From: Anisus vortex
Lineage: Eukaryota; Mollusca; Gastropoda; Planorbidae
NCBI GenBank assembly: GCA_949126835.1
Contig: OX421505.1
Coordinates: 3,405,587 to 3,469,586, forward strand
DNA length: 64,000 nucleotides
Direction of reading: 5' to 3'
The position numbers and the translations under genes were made by a program. Of the stretch, positions 9,713-19,392 are shown piece after piece; the first letter of the stretch is position 1; each line of letters begins with the position of its first letter. The notes below the pieces were generated by a model, which did not search any database, was not told the origin of the DNA, and saw nothing but the letters and a program-made list of their open reading frames with translations.

Positions 9713-10990
9713 ATAGTCCTAGGGTACGTCTGTTAAGTTCTGCAAACATTTTACACCCCCCCCCCCGTTGCCCTTTAGATAGCAATATTTTTTATGCTGC
9801 CAGTTGAAGTTTGAAATAGAAAAGAGATTGTAAGGTCTTTAAATAATTGTTCAGCTAGTTGAAAACTACAAAAACACATTTTTTTTAAATCCAAGGATTT
9901 TAAGAATATTTCTAATTCTTTCAGTTTCTTTTTTATATCAGTAATTCTAAATTTAAAGAATCTAATTTTATGATTCACTATTGATATTTTGATACAATTA
10001 GAAAATGTGAAATGTTCAATTGTTTAGGGGGACAGAGAAAACTAGTTGATAATTAGCCCCGTTTGTTTACTATTTTCTCTTGCCCCTCCCTTCCAGAACT
10101 TTAAACTTAGTTGCCGTACATGCCCACTTATATTTCAAAATTTTCACTATTTTCCACCCCCCACCATCCAGCCACTGATAATACATTTTAGCTCAATCAA
10201 TTTCAAAAAAATTATACATTAAAACTTTTTAATTATGAAACAGATCTCTTTAATTGACCTCATTTCAACATTTCATCTATTAGTTTTATTACCCACATTA
10301 GACTTGTGATAGTGGACATCACAGCTTACTGCCTTTCGTATGCCTTATGAGTATAGATAATATACATTTAACTATATAAAGTATTCTGTATATGTAAAGA
10401 GTGAGCACTTTTTGTTAATTTAGCCCTCTATATTGCATGAATTTAGGTTTTAAGTTTAAACAATTTTTCATTGTGTTTTTTGTTCCTCTAATTCTAATGG
10501 ATTAAGAAAAAAATTAGTTCAGAGTGCAATCCATACATTTTATTTTTAGAGTTAATTTTGGTCGTTGCATTTTTTGCAACTATTCGCAACCGAGCACCTT
10601 TCTTTTTCAAGAAATCATCACAATGTAAAACGTTAAAATTATTGCTACATTTACTCAAATTTACAACAACAATAACAACATTTAAAATAACGTTTAGCTA
10701 TAAAAGATTTTGAAGACTTTTGTGAGTTATTTTATTAAAATAGATAACAATTTATATAGCTGGAATTAATGTTTACAGTAAAAAAAAAAAATTTCATACC
10801 GGTATTAAAAACAAAATTTACACATAAAGAAATTGGACATATAATAATTCTAATAAATGGAATAGAAAAATGGAAATAATACTAAATATCACTGAATAAA
10901 ACATGCATAAGAAAGTTAGGGGGCATGAAAGTTTTTAAAACCATTTGATGCTTTTGATAGACATGGATGTAGGCCTACATTGCATTTTTG
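9713..10990. other. Intron of zinc-finger copy 1, part near exon B
   Basis: AT-rich sequence with a C run near 9757-9767, homologous to 30774-32038 and 52010-53278. No supported gene. The short minus-strand frame at 9775-9978 is lysine/phenylalanine-rich and is not kept at equal length in the other units. Confidence 0.6.
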
Positions 10991-11056
10991 CATCCCTAGC
11001 AAAGTGGTTAGAATCTCCAACTGGCTTACGGTAGACCTGGGTTTGCTTCCCCACTG
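10991..11056 (+). mobile_element. tRNA-like SINE head in intron (unit 1)
   Basis: CATCCCTAGCAAAGTGGTTAG resembles a tRNA 5' end with an A-box, and GGGTTTGCTTCCCCA about 40 bp downstream resembles a B-box. The acceptor stem and full cloverleaf are missing, so this is a SINE head rather than a tRNA gene. It is present in all three units. Confidence 0.55.
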
Positions 11057-11246
11057 ATAACATTTGTTACCCAGCACCACAAAATGAGTCGCAAGCCACA
11101 TTTCATTTGGGTCATTTTGAGTTATTAAGTTCATAATTAGACATTTTAATGCCGAATTCAATGGTGAAAATCATTTAAAAATCCGACATTATTTATAACC
11201 AACTAATTGTCAACTATTAAACACTTCAAAAAGTGTCAAAGCTTAC

Positions 11247-11433
11247 TTCAAACTGATCCTCATCTTTGTAAAGCACATCAGAATCTTTGTACAAGTCTGT
11301 ATTTTGATTTTTAGAACATTGAGTAGAATAAATTACATCATCCAGTTCTTGACTTTCTTGTTTTATCACTTTTCTCAGCTCTTCTGTAAAATTTGATTTT
11401 AATTCATCCATAGTGTCAGAGTGTAACTTTTTC
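11247..11433 (-). CDS. Zinc-finger protein copy 1, exon B
   Basis: A 187-bp exon between acceptor TTTTACGCAG and donor TTTGAA|GTAAGC (minus strand). It completes a split glycine codon from exon A and ends in phase 0, as exon C needs. The peptide is acidic and finger-free (KKLHSDTMDELKSN, then VIKQESQELDDVIY, then DVLYKDEDQFE). IKQE matches the SUMO-acceptor pattern psi-K-x-E. An ATG lies at 11409-11411, but the frame is open to the exon start and joins exon A, so it need not be the initiator. The peptide is identical in copy 2 and has one Cys-to-Tyr change in copy 3. Confidence 0.75.
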
Positions 11434-12120
11434 CTGCGTAAAAGAAAGTTGCACTATTAGTTACATCACTCTCATAATGAATTATATTTATTAATAGCTT
11501 AATAAATTTAAAAGCAGTCTTTATATGATTTTGTACAATATATTTCTTTTTCATTTAGCCAACTTATGAATCACCACTATTTAATGTCAATGTTTTTAAT
11601 TACAGTAAAATTTATACAAAACTAGCCGGTATGTGCCCAGTCCTCCGAACCGGCTAAAAGTTATGTTTACATACACTCTTACTACTCAAGCAGTTATAAT
11701 TACATAGCCCGCAACAACTACACATTTTATATTTCGGATACGAAACGAATTTAAACGTGATGGAATTTTTTATTTGCCCGCTACAACATAAATTACCCAT
11801 TAAAATCATTACCCATTATAACAATTTAAAAATTGCCTGCTATAAATTACAGTCTTTATATGATTTTGTACAATATTTTTTTTTTCATTAAGCCAACTTA
11901 CGAATCACCACTATTTAATGTCAATATTTTTAATTACAGTAGTAAAATTTATACAAAATACTTAAATAGGTCAAATATGCTAAACCATTATAATACCCAT
12001 TCTATTTTATGAAAAGGATAAAAAAAAGCTATTATTATTATATATATATATGTTATGTTTATAATATAAAATTTGCATATTAGATAAACATTTAAATTAT
12101 TAATTAAAATAAACACTTAC

Positions 12121-12211
12121 CCAAATTCATGAAATGTCCTTTTGCGTTTACTGGTCGCTGGTGTTTGATAAAATCGAGTGGGTACTGCTAATTTTTTTAG
12201 CTGACTCCTAC
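12121..12211 (-). CDS. Zinc-finger protein copy 1, exon A
   Basis: A 91-bp exon between acceptor ATACATTTCAG and donor TTTGG|GTAAGT (minus strand). It starts at codon position 2 and ends GG, which with the first G of exon B makes glycine. The peptide reads RSQLKKLAVPTRFYQTP and then TSKRKRTFHEFG. KRKR is a plausible nuclear localisation signal. Both splice sites and the frame are kept in all three units. The preceding exon, which should hold the start codon, was not found. Confidence 0.7.
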
Positions 12212-12313
12212 CTGAAATGTATAATTACTATTAATCACCTTACTTTATCAATTTGTTTGAAAGATGCTAAAAACTGGGGTGGTTAGCATTTGTATGCATT
12301 CTTTTAATATAAG

Positions 12314-13255
12314 TAGGGAGGTTATACGAAAACTTGAATTCCGATTTTTTGTTTTGAAAATAAAAACATGATTTTCAATTTGTTGGTTCGAAGGTTATCA
12401 TTTACTTTAAGTAGCACACAATTTCATTTTTGGTTCTGATGGAAATATAAAAAAAAAATCAACCTGGATTCACACAAAAAAATTCTTGAAATGCCTTGCT
12501 AACACTAATTAGTCTTAGATATTGTGTTTCATTTTTTCCTAAATCCCAACTTTGGCTTGTGATATGGTAAAAACAACATCAAAACCAATTAACGTGAATC
12601 TTCTGCTCATCCTTTTGATGTGCGTTCCCCTTTGATATACACAATGGGGAGAAGCGAAACTAGGTTTTCCCTGTGGCTCTGATCAATTCAGTTAGACACC
12701 GTGTCTGTGATTATTATTAATGGTACTATTAAATACATATTCTTTTGATTTTGCGCTACACAAAACATTTTCTGATAGATCAATACATTATTATAAAAGT
12801 TTAGGTCAGCTGTGTGTTGGTAACTATTCCTTTTGAAACTATATCTTCTCTTATATTCACTTTGATGATAAATTGTATTTGTAAAAATTTAAAGAAAACA
12901 GTTTCAATATAGCTAGTAGAATAGAATAAATAAATCCTTTGTGTGGGAAAATTTTGAAAAAAACTTCCTTAGCGAACGTTCGGTGTAAACTATGTTCCCA
13001 ACAGATGGATAAGTTGTAGCTGTACCATTGAGTTGTGTACGCATCTACATAAGAAGCATCCCGGATTAACATTGTCATCCTCTTCAAATGCACAGCCGAG
13101 TCTGACATCTTTTATAGTGACAAAAAAAACAACAACTGATCTGATATGTGCAACATTGCATTGGGTTGGTGGGGAGGAGGGGGGGATAAAATCAGATTTG
13201 ATAGAACCAAAATCTGGTTTTGAATTGAAGAAAAAAAGTGATATTAACATCCTTA
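12314..13255. mobile_element. hAT-like MITE, TSD AATATAAG (unit 1)
   Basis: Starts TAGGGAGGTTATAC and ends TATTAACATCCTTA, flanked by a perfect 8-bp repeat, AATATAAG (12306-12313 and 13256-13263). It holds a G-rich run near 13164-13185 whose length differs between units, and no transposase. Minus- and plus-strand frames of 80-127 codons cross it, but they change length between copies with the G run and are not genes. Confidence 0.8.
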
Positions 13256-13698
13256 AATATAAGAAGGTTGAATAGATAAATAATGTAAAATGTACAACTT
13301 TTGTAAAGAAAGCAATAGCCAAGCCTACCCAAAGTGTTTCTAGACCTTGTAGGCTGTCAAGTTTGCTAGTCAAGTTACTTTTTTTATTTATTGCAAATTA
13401 TTGATTTATATTCATCGAATAATAACAACTTAGAATAATTTAAATCTGGTTTTGAGGACTATTGGATTTTTTAGTAATTAAAGATTCTGATATTCGTCAT
13501 TCGGTCGCAGGCCTGTGTAAACTATATATGTAAAGGGAAGCATTATCTGCGCGTTTTTTTGCAGTGAGAATAACGCTGAGCAATATCCGCACGATATTGG
13601 CCGTGCGAATTAATTTCTAGCATGGAACCCAACAATGTGAATTTTTAAAATTAAGCCTTTTTTTAAGGCATTAAAAACTGATAATTAATTAAACGTAA

Positions 13699-13929
13699 TT
13701 AAAGTTTGTGTGTGGATGTTTTCATCACCCAGTCAATGGCCAGGAGAAACAGGAAAGGCGAAAGCAAGCATCCTTGTCTCACACCGATCTTCACCTGAAA
13801 AGCATCTGTCACCTGTTGGCCATGGACAACTCGGCAGGTCAATCCTTCATAAGAGTTCCTGATAATGTCCACAATCTTCTGCGGCACTCCATAATGCCTC
13901 AACAGTCTCCAGAGGGTTTGCCTATCCAC
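13699..13929 (-). pseudogene. Inverted LINE reverse-transcriptase fragment (unit 1)
   Basis: A minus-strand frame contains RT motifs DRQTLWRLLRHYGVPQ and GVRQGCLLSPFLFLLAIDW. It is the inverted 5' piece of the LINE insertion and cannot make a working enzyme. It is the direct upstream neighbour, in the original protein, of the plus-strand fragment that carries the FADD catalytic motif. Confidence 0.85.
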
Positions 13930-13966
13930 ACAGAGGCGGAATGGTATCCAATGGACCTTGTGGGAC

Positions 13967-14662
13967 TGTTACGTGCCAAAGTGTACACTGTGTGAGCGAC
14001 CCATGAAGTATTTTGGGGTGGTGTTATTTTAGCAATTCATACGCTAGGTTTAGACGGGGACTTTTTCCTAGTTTGCTAGTCAGTTGCTTGAGAGAGGCCT
14101 GGCCGTGCAAGACAGTGTTTTTATTCAGATTTGTACAAGCGTAAGTGAGATTTACAATGATAACTTTGGGCACACTGTATAAGTATAATAATAGTACCAC
14201 AGTATAATAATAACGGAAACACTGAAACACTATAACATTAGAGTATTGCACTATTGTACGGTTATGGCTTATTATATTGAGGATATTTCTTTAAATGCCT
14301 CTTTCATATATTTGTTATAGGCGAATATTTTCTGATCTAGGTCAAGATCAGAGTCGCTATTTTCTTGCTATTCTCTTGGGTGATCTTGTACCTATAAGAA
14401 GAGCTAATGATTTCATGTTTGATTAATGTATGTAACTTTCTTGAATATTTCTTTTGTTATTTCTTTATTTATAATAAACTATTCATTATTCAACTGAACT
14501 CGGGCCTATCTTTCTGAATGTTATGTACTTAGATATTCGTTGGATAGTTTAACATAGATCACTACTCGCAATCTCGCTCATACCCCTTAAGACTAAGAGC
14601 CTTGATATTAAAACTTTGAATATCCCATTAACTGGATAAGACGAGAAGGCGGGTACGTGACA
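13967..14662. mobile_element. Solo LTR inside the LINE, TSD GGAC
   Basis: A 696-bp insertion absent from the same LINE in unit 2. It starts TGTTACGTGCC and ends GGTACGTGACA, flanked by the 4-bp repeat GGAC (13963-13966 and 14663-14666). TG...CA ends, a short inverted terminal match and a 4-bp duplication fit a Ty3/Gypsy-type LTR left after LTR-LTR recombination. An AATAAA lies near 14473. It is not the same family as the LTRs at 22012 and 29205. Confidence 0.85.
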
Positions 14663-15470
14663 GGACCAACTCGATGATCTTGACTTTGCTGATGATCTTG
14701 CCCTTCTCTCTCATACCCAACAGCAGATGCAGGAGAAAACTAGCAATGTTGCAGCCACTTCTGCACGTATTGGTCTTAATATACACAAAGGGAAGAGTAA
14801 GGTCCTCAAGGTCAATGCCACAAGTACTGCACCCATTATGCTGGAAGAGGAAGCACTAGAAGAAGTTGAGAGTTTTGTCTATCTTGGCAGCATTGTGGAC
14901 AAGCAAGGTGGGACAGATGCTGATATAAAAACAAGGGTTGGAAAGGCACGAACGGCCTTCCAACAACTCAGGAATGTCTGGGTCTCCAGACACCTGAGAA
15001 ACAACCTAAAGATCAGGATCTTCAACACCACGTTGAAACCGGTGCTGCTGTATGGAGCCGAAACCTGGAGAACCACGGCCACGAATATAAAGAAACTCCA
15101 GTCCTTTATAAATAACTGTTTAAGAAGGATTCTTGGGATTCATTGGCCAGACAGGATAAGCAACCTGCAACTGTGGCAGCGTACAAAGCAAAAACCAGTG
15201 GAACAAGAGATCCTCCAAAGACGATGGCGATGGATTGGCCATACACTCCGAAAACCTGCTTATAGCACAACAAGGCATGCTCTGAACTGGAACCCTCAGA
15301 GAAAACGGAAAAGAGGCCGGCCGAGGAACACTTGGCGCAGAGATGTGGAAGCAGATGCCAAGGAGTTTGGCCTTACTTGGGGGAAGCTGGAGAGACTGGC
15401 CCAGGATAGAGATGCCTGGAGGACCCTTGTTGGCGGCCTATGTCCTAGGAAGGACCACAGACGTCGATAA
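14663..15470 (+). pseudogene. LINE reverse-transcriptase C-terminal fragment (unit 1)
   Basis: An open frame of about 260 codons runs from the solo LTR junction to the stop at 15470. It carries the RT catalytic DD ([11 protein letters not shown]), the thumb-region signature [13 protein letters not shown], and a basic C-terminal tail with [17 protein letters not shown] and [15 protein letters not shown]. The frame is intact although the insertion is 5'-truncated and inverted, which indicates a fairly recent event. Relative to unit 2 it has a 6-bp in-frame insertion (an extra RW pair). Confidence 0.85.
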
Positions 15471-15523
15471 TCGGCGCCTGTTCCTCAGGGACGAGAAGGC
15501 AGAAGAAGAAGAAATTAAAGTTT

Positions 15524-16552
15524 AACTTAGCTTAAGGCTGCATTTTTCATAGGCTTATTGAACGCAAATTACAGTGTGGAATGAATTGCAAATGACACTA
15601 AATGTGTGAAAGCCTGTTTTAGGTCTAGGCCTAACTAGATCTATTATAATCTATAAAGTAGGTAAGCTATAGGCCTATAAATCTTGTAGACTAGTAGCAT
15701 TAAGATGCGTTTTATTTAGGATCTATGGCCTAGAGAATACAGTCTACTACTAGACCTATACTCCTATAATAAGGCAGTGTTTAGCATTCCGAGAAAAACG
15801 CACCATGTCTAAGTCTAAGAAATGTTTCCAAAAGTTTAACTTAGTTGACTTAGTTAAAGAGAAATAGGCTAAATCACCTTTTTGTTTACATTAATATTAT
15901 ATTAAGATAAAATGAGCCTACTTTATTGATCCAAATAAATGGAAATTCAACCTGATTACATAAATGGAGCCGCTCAATAAACCCACGATTTTCGTATTCA
16001 GAATAAAAAGATCTTTAAAGTCCCATACTTAGAAAAATTCCGTGAGGCAGTTAAACCAAAGTATAGCCAACATAACTTTAACTATATTGGGTAAGCCCTA
16101 TATTGTGTATTAAAAACATGTGACACTATATTACCTTTTTATAAACATACAGCCGAGAGTCTACTTTGAATTTAAGCATTTAAGCACGGATCTTGTGGCC
16201 TTGTTTATGTTTTTTGCACTACAGTAGTCCTTGTTTTTTTGCTAAAATTTTAATGTACCACATTGACATTGTTTAAAATAAATAAAGTCCTAAGCATCTA
16301 ATGTGCATAATTTATTTTTTTTCCAAATTAAAAAGATGAAATACGTGAGTGTGTAGTTAAATGTAGATTGTAGGCTTTACAACTTTATTAAAGCTCATTT
16401 CAGAAATGCATTACGGAGATTTAATTGTGTTTTTAACTCGAAAAATCGTAATAAATATGAAAATGTTAATAAATCTGGCATCCATGTTTGAGCTTTTTTT
16501 ATTATTATTTTTAAGTGCTGGTTACTACGTTACTTCAGACTGTGATTCCAAG
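15524..16552. other. Non-coding tail of unit 1
   Basis: Shared with units 2 and 3 in the first 430 bp, and with unit 2 from about 16065. A truncated SINE tail (CTTTATTGATCCAAATAAA) lies at about 15905-15975. A 20-codon plus-strand ORF with Kozak-like CACCATG is at 15805-15867. No other gene is supported. Confidence 0.6.
15805..15867 (+). other. 20-codon ORF identical in all three units (unit 1 copy)
   Basis: GCACCATGT opens a 20-codon frame starting MSKSKKCFQKF and ending LVKEK before TAG. All 63 bases are the same at 36150-36212 and 56153-56215, although nearby sequence has indels. A diverged inverted homologue of the surrounding 250 bp lies inside the pogo-type element at 36883-38040. It may therefore be the start of a degenerate transposase, a uORF or a first exon. 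Function unknown. Confidence 0.3.
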
Positions 16553-16578
16553 CTCCTGCCGAGTCCTGGGCTCCTGGC
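16553..16578. other. Possible transposon excision footprint
   Basis: Unit 1 reads CTCCTG, 12 unrelated bases, then CTCCTGGC. In unit 2 a hAT element (40073-41292) sits at the same place between two CTCCTGGC copies. The duplicated target with short filler in unit 1 is what a hAT excision could leave. It could also be a chance local duplication. Confidence 0.4.
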
Positions 16579-17138
16579 TACTTTTTCAATTCAAACTTGA
16601 AATATTGGCCTGGCTTGTTGTTGTTTTTTTTCTTTTGAAGACGTTGACTTTTTTTTTTCAAGAAAATATTAGCTTTATTCTATGTATATTTGTGGCCAAA
16701 ATGTATTTTGGGGAGCGAATATAAGTTAATGTATGCGGCATTTTAAGGCCCTACATCTACAGTAGATTTGGCTACGCTATAAGTAACGTAGCCAGGGAGA
16801 GCTGCCGCTCCCGCACCCTAAGACATTTTTCCAAAAAGTGGGACATTTAATTTTTATAGTAAAATGTATCTTTTCAATGATAAAAAGTGTTCTTGTTTTG
16901 TTTTTATGAATAACTAGGGCCATTTTAATAAGTATTTAGTGGCATCTTTTCAAGAAATAAGAGCGGCTTTTTCAATAAATTTTAAAAGCTTTAGTTATAT
17001 GCAGGCGTGCATTACACCAAGTGGGGTTCTTAACAGCAAGAATGAAGAAATGTAGGCCTATGTGTTGCTGTGTAGGCCTAACTATCACTTATGTCCAATT
17101 TGCATGTTTAAATTAATGCTAGGCAATTAATTTTAAAG
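16579..17138. other. Unit 1 / unit 2 junction region, non-coding
   Basis: Homologous to 41301-41858. No gene is supported; the short frames at 16406-16724 are AT-rich and not conserved as protein. It ends at the TCTGTAGGCCTACAG that begins unit 2. Confidence 0.6.
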
Positions 17139-17480
17139 TCTGTAGGCCTACAGAAAATTGGACAATACGACGACCTGTTGGCCACATTTAAGAAAAAGAA
17201 ACTAGACTGGTATGGTCACATAACTAGAACCAACGGGGCTTGCCAAAACTATTCTGCAGGGCACAACCAGAGGAGGGAGAAGGAGAGGAAGACAACTAAA
17301 CGATTGGAGGACAACATCTGGGAAAGGACAGAGTAAAACTGTGCCACGCAATGAGAAAGGCTGAGAGACAGGAGGAATGGAAGAGGCTGGTGTAGATGTC
17401 AATATCATCTGTGGGGCCCCAACAGACTATGGGATATGTAGGTGGGACATCAATAGAAAGTACCAAAGACTCACTTTAAA
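17139..17480 (+). mobile_element. LINE 3' fragment (unit 2)
   Basis: Copy of the fragment at 3088. Plus-strand pieces WYGHITRTNG and GRQLKRLEDNIWE identify the C-terminal tail of a LINE polyprotein. Frameshifts and stops show it is dead. Confidence 0.65.
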
Positions 17481-19179
17481 TGTGCCTGTAACTTAATGTA
17501 TCAGGGTGGAAGCCAGTAGGAGGGCGGGCAATAAATACATTTTCTAAGTTAAAACATGTATTTACAGTGAGGGTAAGAGACAAAAGGGAAAGGGGAGGCA
17601 ACCACTTACAACCAGAGAAATGTGTGGTCTAAACACCTCCGTTGGTACGGAGAGGTTATTGCGTACCTGGACAGACCAATGGCCATATAAGACTAGGGCT
17701 AAAATTATAATGAATCTAATTTAACTAACAGACAATCATAAACAACAACAAAAACCAATATTAAAACTATACTATTAATTAAAACCAACAAATACATTTA
17801 AGGCAATACAAAACAAAGTTTGTTCTCATAATAATAAGTCAACCAATAAATTCAAAACCACTCTAATCTCTACTTTCAATTCAAATGCGCCACTCTAACT
17901 TAACAAAGCTACCATTAACTTCAACATCAAACATGAAAAAATGTGTTTTTTGTCTCATTACAAACAAGGATATCTAAATATAGTAAATAGCTAAACACTA
18001 CTGCTACACTAAACTATATATATAAAAAATAATTTAAAAAAACATTAAATTTCCAAGCAACTAATAATAATTAAACAGACTAATTAAACAGCCTAAACAA
18101 AAATCCTATCCTAAATTAATAAACCAAGACTGAGGAGTACAAGCATAAAAATAGTATATTTACATATTAATTTACGGTATAGAAAAAAACAAAATTTAGA
18201 TGTCCAGTCTACATTAACATATCAAGTGTGCTTATATCACAGGATATTTGGGATTTGAAAAAATAAGAATAGGTCTATGACTAATTAATGTCAAAACCTT
18301 TTTATACTGGTACACAAAATAGCCGGTCCGGGTGAACCAAATGACATTTTGGCAAATGGTAAAAAGATGTTTACAAAGAACCACTTTTGTCATTATTGAC
18401 ACTTTTTTCATAGTAGACATGAAAAAAGAAACACAGCTAACGCTTTAGCAAACTGTGTTCACTCCCAGAAGGTGTCTGCAAGGCAGTAATTTACTCTATA
18501 GCCTTTCAGAAATGACAATGTCCACTCTGGCTGAAAATGGAGCATACTAACAGTAACAGCACAATTCTTCTAATCTTAATGTAAAAACAAAAAAAAACTT
18601 GCCTATCAGGGCAAATTTTGAAATGTTTAGGAAACACTTGCCCCGTCAAAGTCTCAAAGCACACTTTGAAAAGTTCTGACAACATTTGCCTAGACTTATC
18701 AATGATCTAGGCCACACTTTTAAAACTTCTGGCAAAACTGTAATTCCATGTCCTTTACTCTCGATGCAAACTTAGCTGCACCACAAACAATATAAATGTT
18801 CTAAGAGTTGAGTAATTCCATAATTCATATAGTAGTTGCATGATTCATATAATAGTTGCATGGTTCATATAAATGTGACATACATTTTGTTTGTACAATT
18901 TTTTTTTAAATACAAAAGTTTTTTAAAACAAATATTTAATTATAAATGATGCTTTAAAATTTTCCATATAACAAAATAATATTGACTTATGACTTTGTGA
19001 TATATGGTAGTTTTTAACCAGTATAAATTTTTGTTAAATTTCATAGTAGTCCTTTGACATGTTAAATACAGTTTTAAAATATATATCTATGTATATATCT
19101 ATTACGGAAGGCCTACTAAGTTATACACTATACACATCAAATAGTTTAATATTATTTTTGTATATTATGAACAGCATGG
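17481..19179. other. Non-coding sequence downstream of zinc-finger copy 2
   Basis: Homologous to 3431-5129 and 42201-43880. AT-rich, with no supported gene. Confidence 0.55.
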
Positions 19180-19375
19180 TGTTGCTTCAAAGATGAACTG
19201 TAACAGAAATTTTTTTTTTTTACAAATTTGACATTTTTATAATCTTTCAATGTTAAAGACAACTTGTGTTTACTAAAACTTGAACTCCAAGTATGTCCTT
19301 TTTGACACATTTGACATTTTACTTGTTTTTCACGAATACGAACAAAAAGTTGTAACTCTAAGATGGTTTTTCACT
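19180..19375 (-). pseudogene. Decayed zinc fingers after copy 2
   Basis: Finger relics downstream of the stop. The second relic is clearer here than in unit 1: YKNVKFVKK followed, after an A run, by FCYSSSLKQHHAVH, the second half of a finger with both histidines. The cysteine pair is damaged. Confidence 0.7.
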
Positions 19376-19392
19376 TTCAGCAGTATAAACAG

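Larger units (their letters stand above)
13708..15512 (+). mobile_element. LINE insertion with 5' inversion (twin priming), unit 1, split by a solo LTR
   Basis: The target duplication AATTAAAGTTT lies at 13697-13707 and 15513-15523. The right part (14663-15512) encodes in plus orientation the C-terminal half of a non-LTR polyprotein: catalytic FADD near 14689, then [44 protein letters not shown] and a stop, with a short GAA-repeat 3' end. The left part (13708-13929) encodes the preceding RT segment on the minus strand (DRQTLWRLLRHYGVPQKIV, GVRQGCLLSP). The segments abut in the original protein order, so the 5' part is inverted, the hallmark of twin-primed integration. The 5' half of the LINE, including any endonuclease, is missing. 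The exact clade is undetermined. Confidence 0.88.
3088..17138 (-). repeat. Segmental duplication unit 1 (zinc-finger gene copy 1)
   Basis: First of three tandem direct copies. It begins at the motif TCTGTAGGCCTACAG, followed by a LINE 3' fragment. In order it holds the zinc-finger terminal exon, a hAT element, exons B and A, another hAT element, a LINE with a solo LTR inside, and about 1.6 kb of non-coding sequence up to the next TCTGTAGGCCTACAG at 17139. Homology to units 2 and 3 is nearly continuous outside the insertions. Strand refers to the gene it carries. Confidence 0.9.

Noticed and set aside
10991..11056. tRNA gene
   Set aside because: A-box and B-box are present but there is no acceptor stem or anticodon arm. 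Copies in all units and the SINE-type context argue for a SINE head.
12857..13373. Minus-strand frames of 83 and 127 codons (and copies at 33915-34389)
   Set aside because: They lie in a hAT-like MITE and across its edge. Their length changes with a G-run that differs among units, so the reading frame is not maintained.
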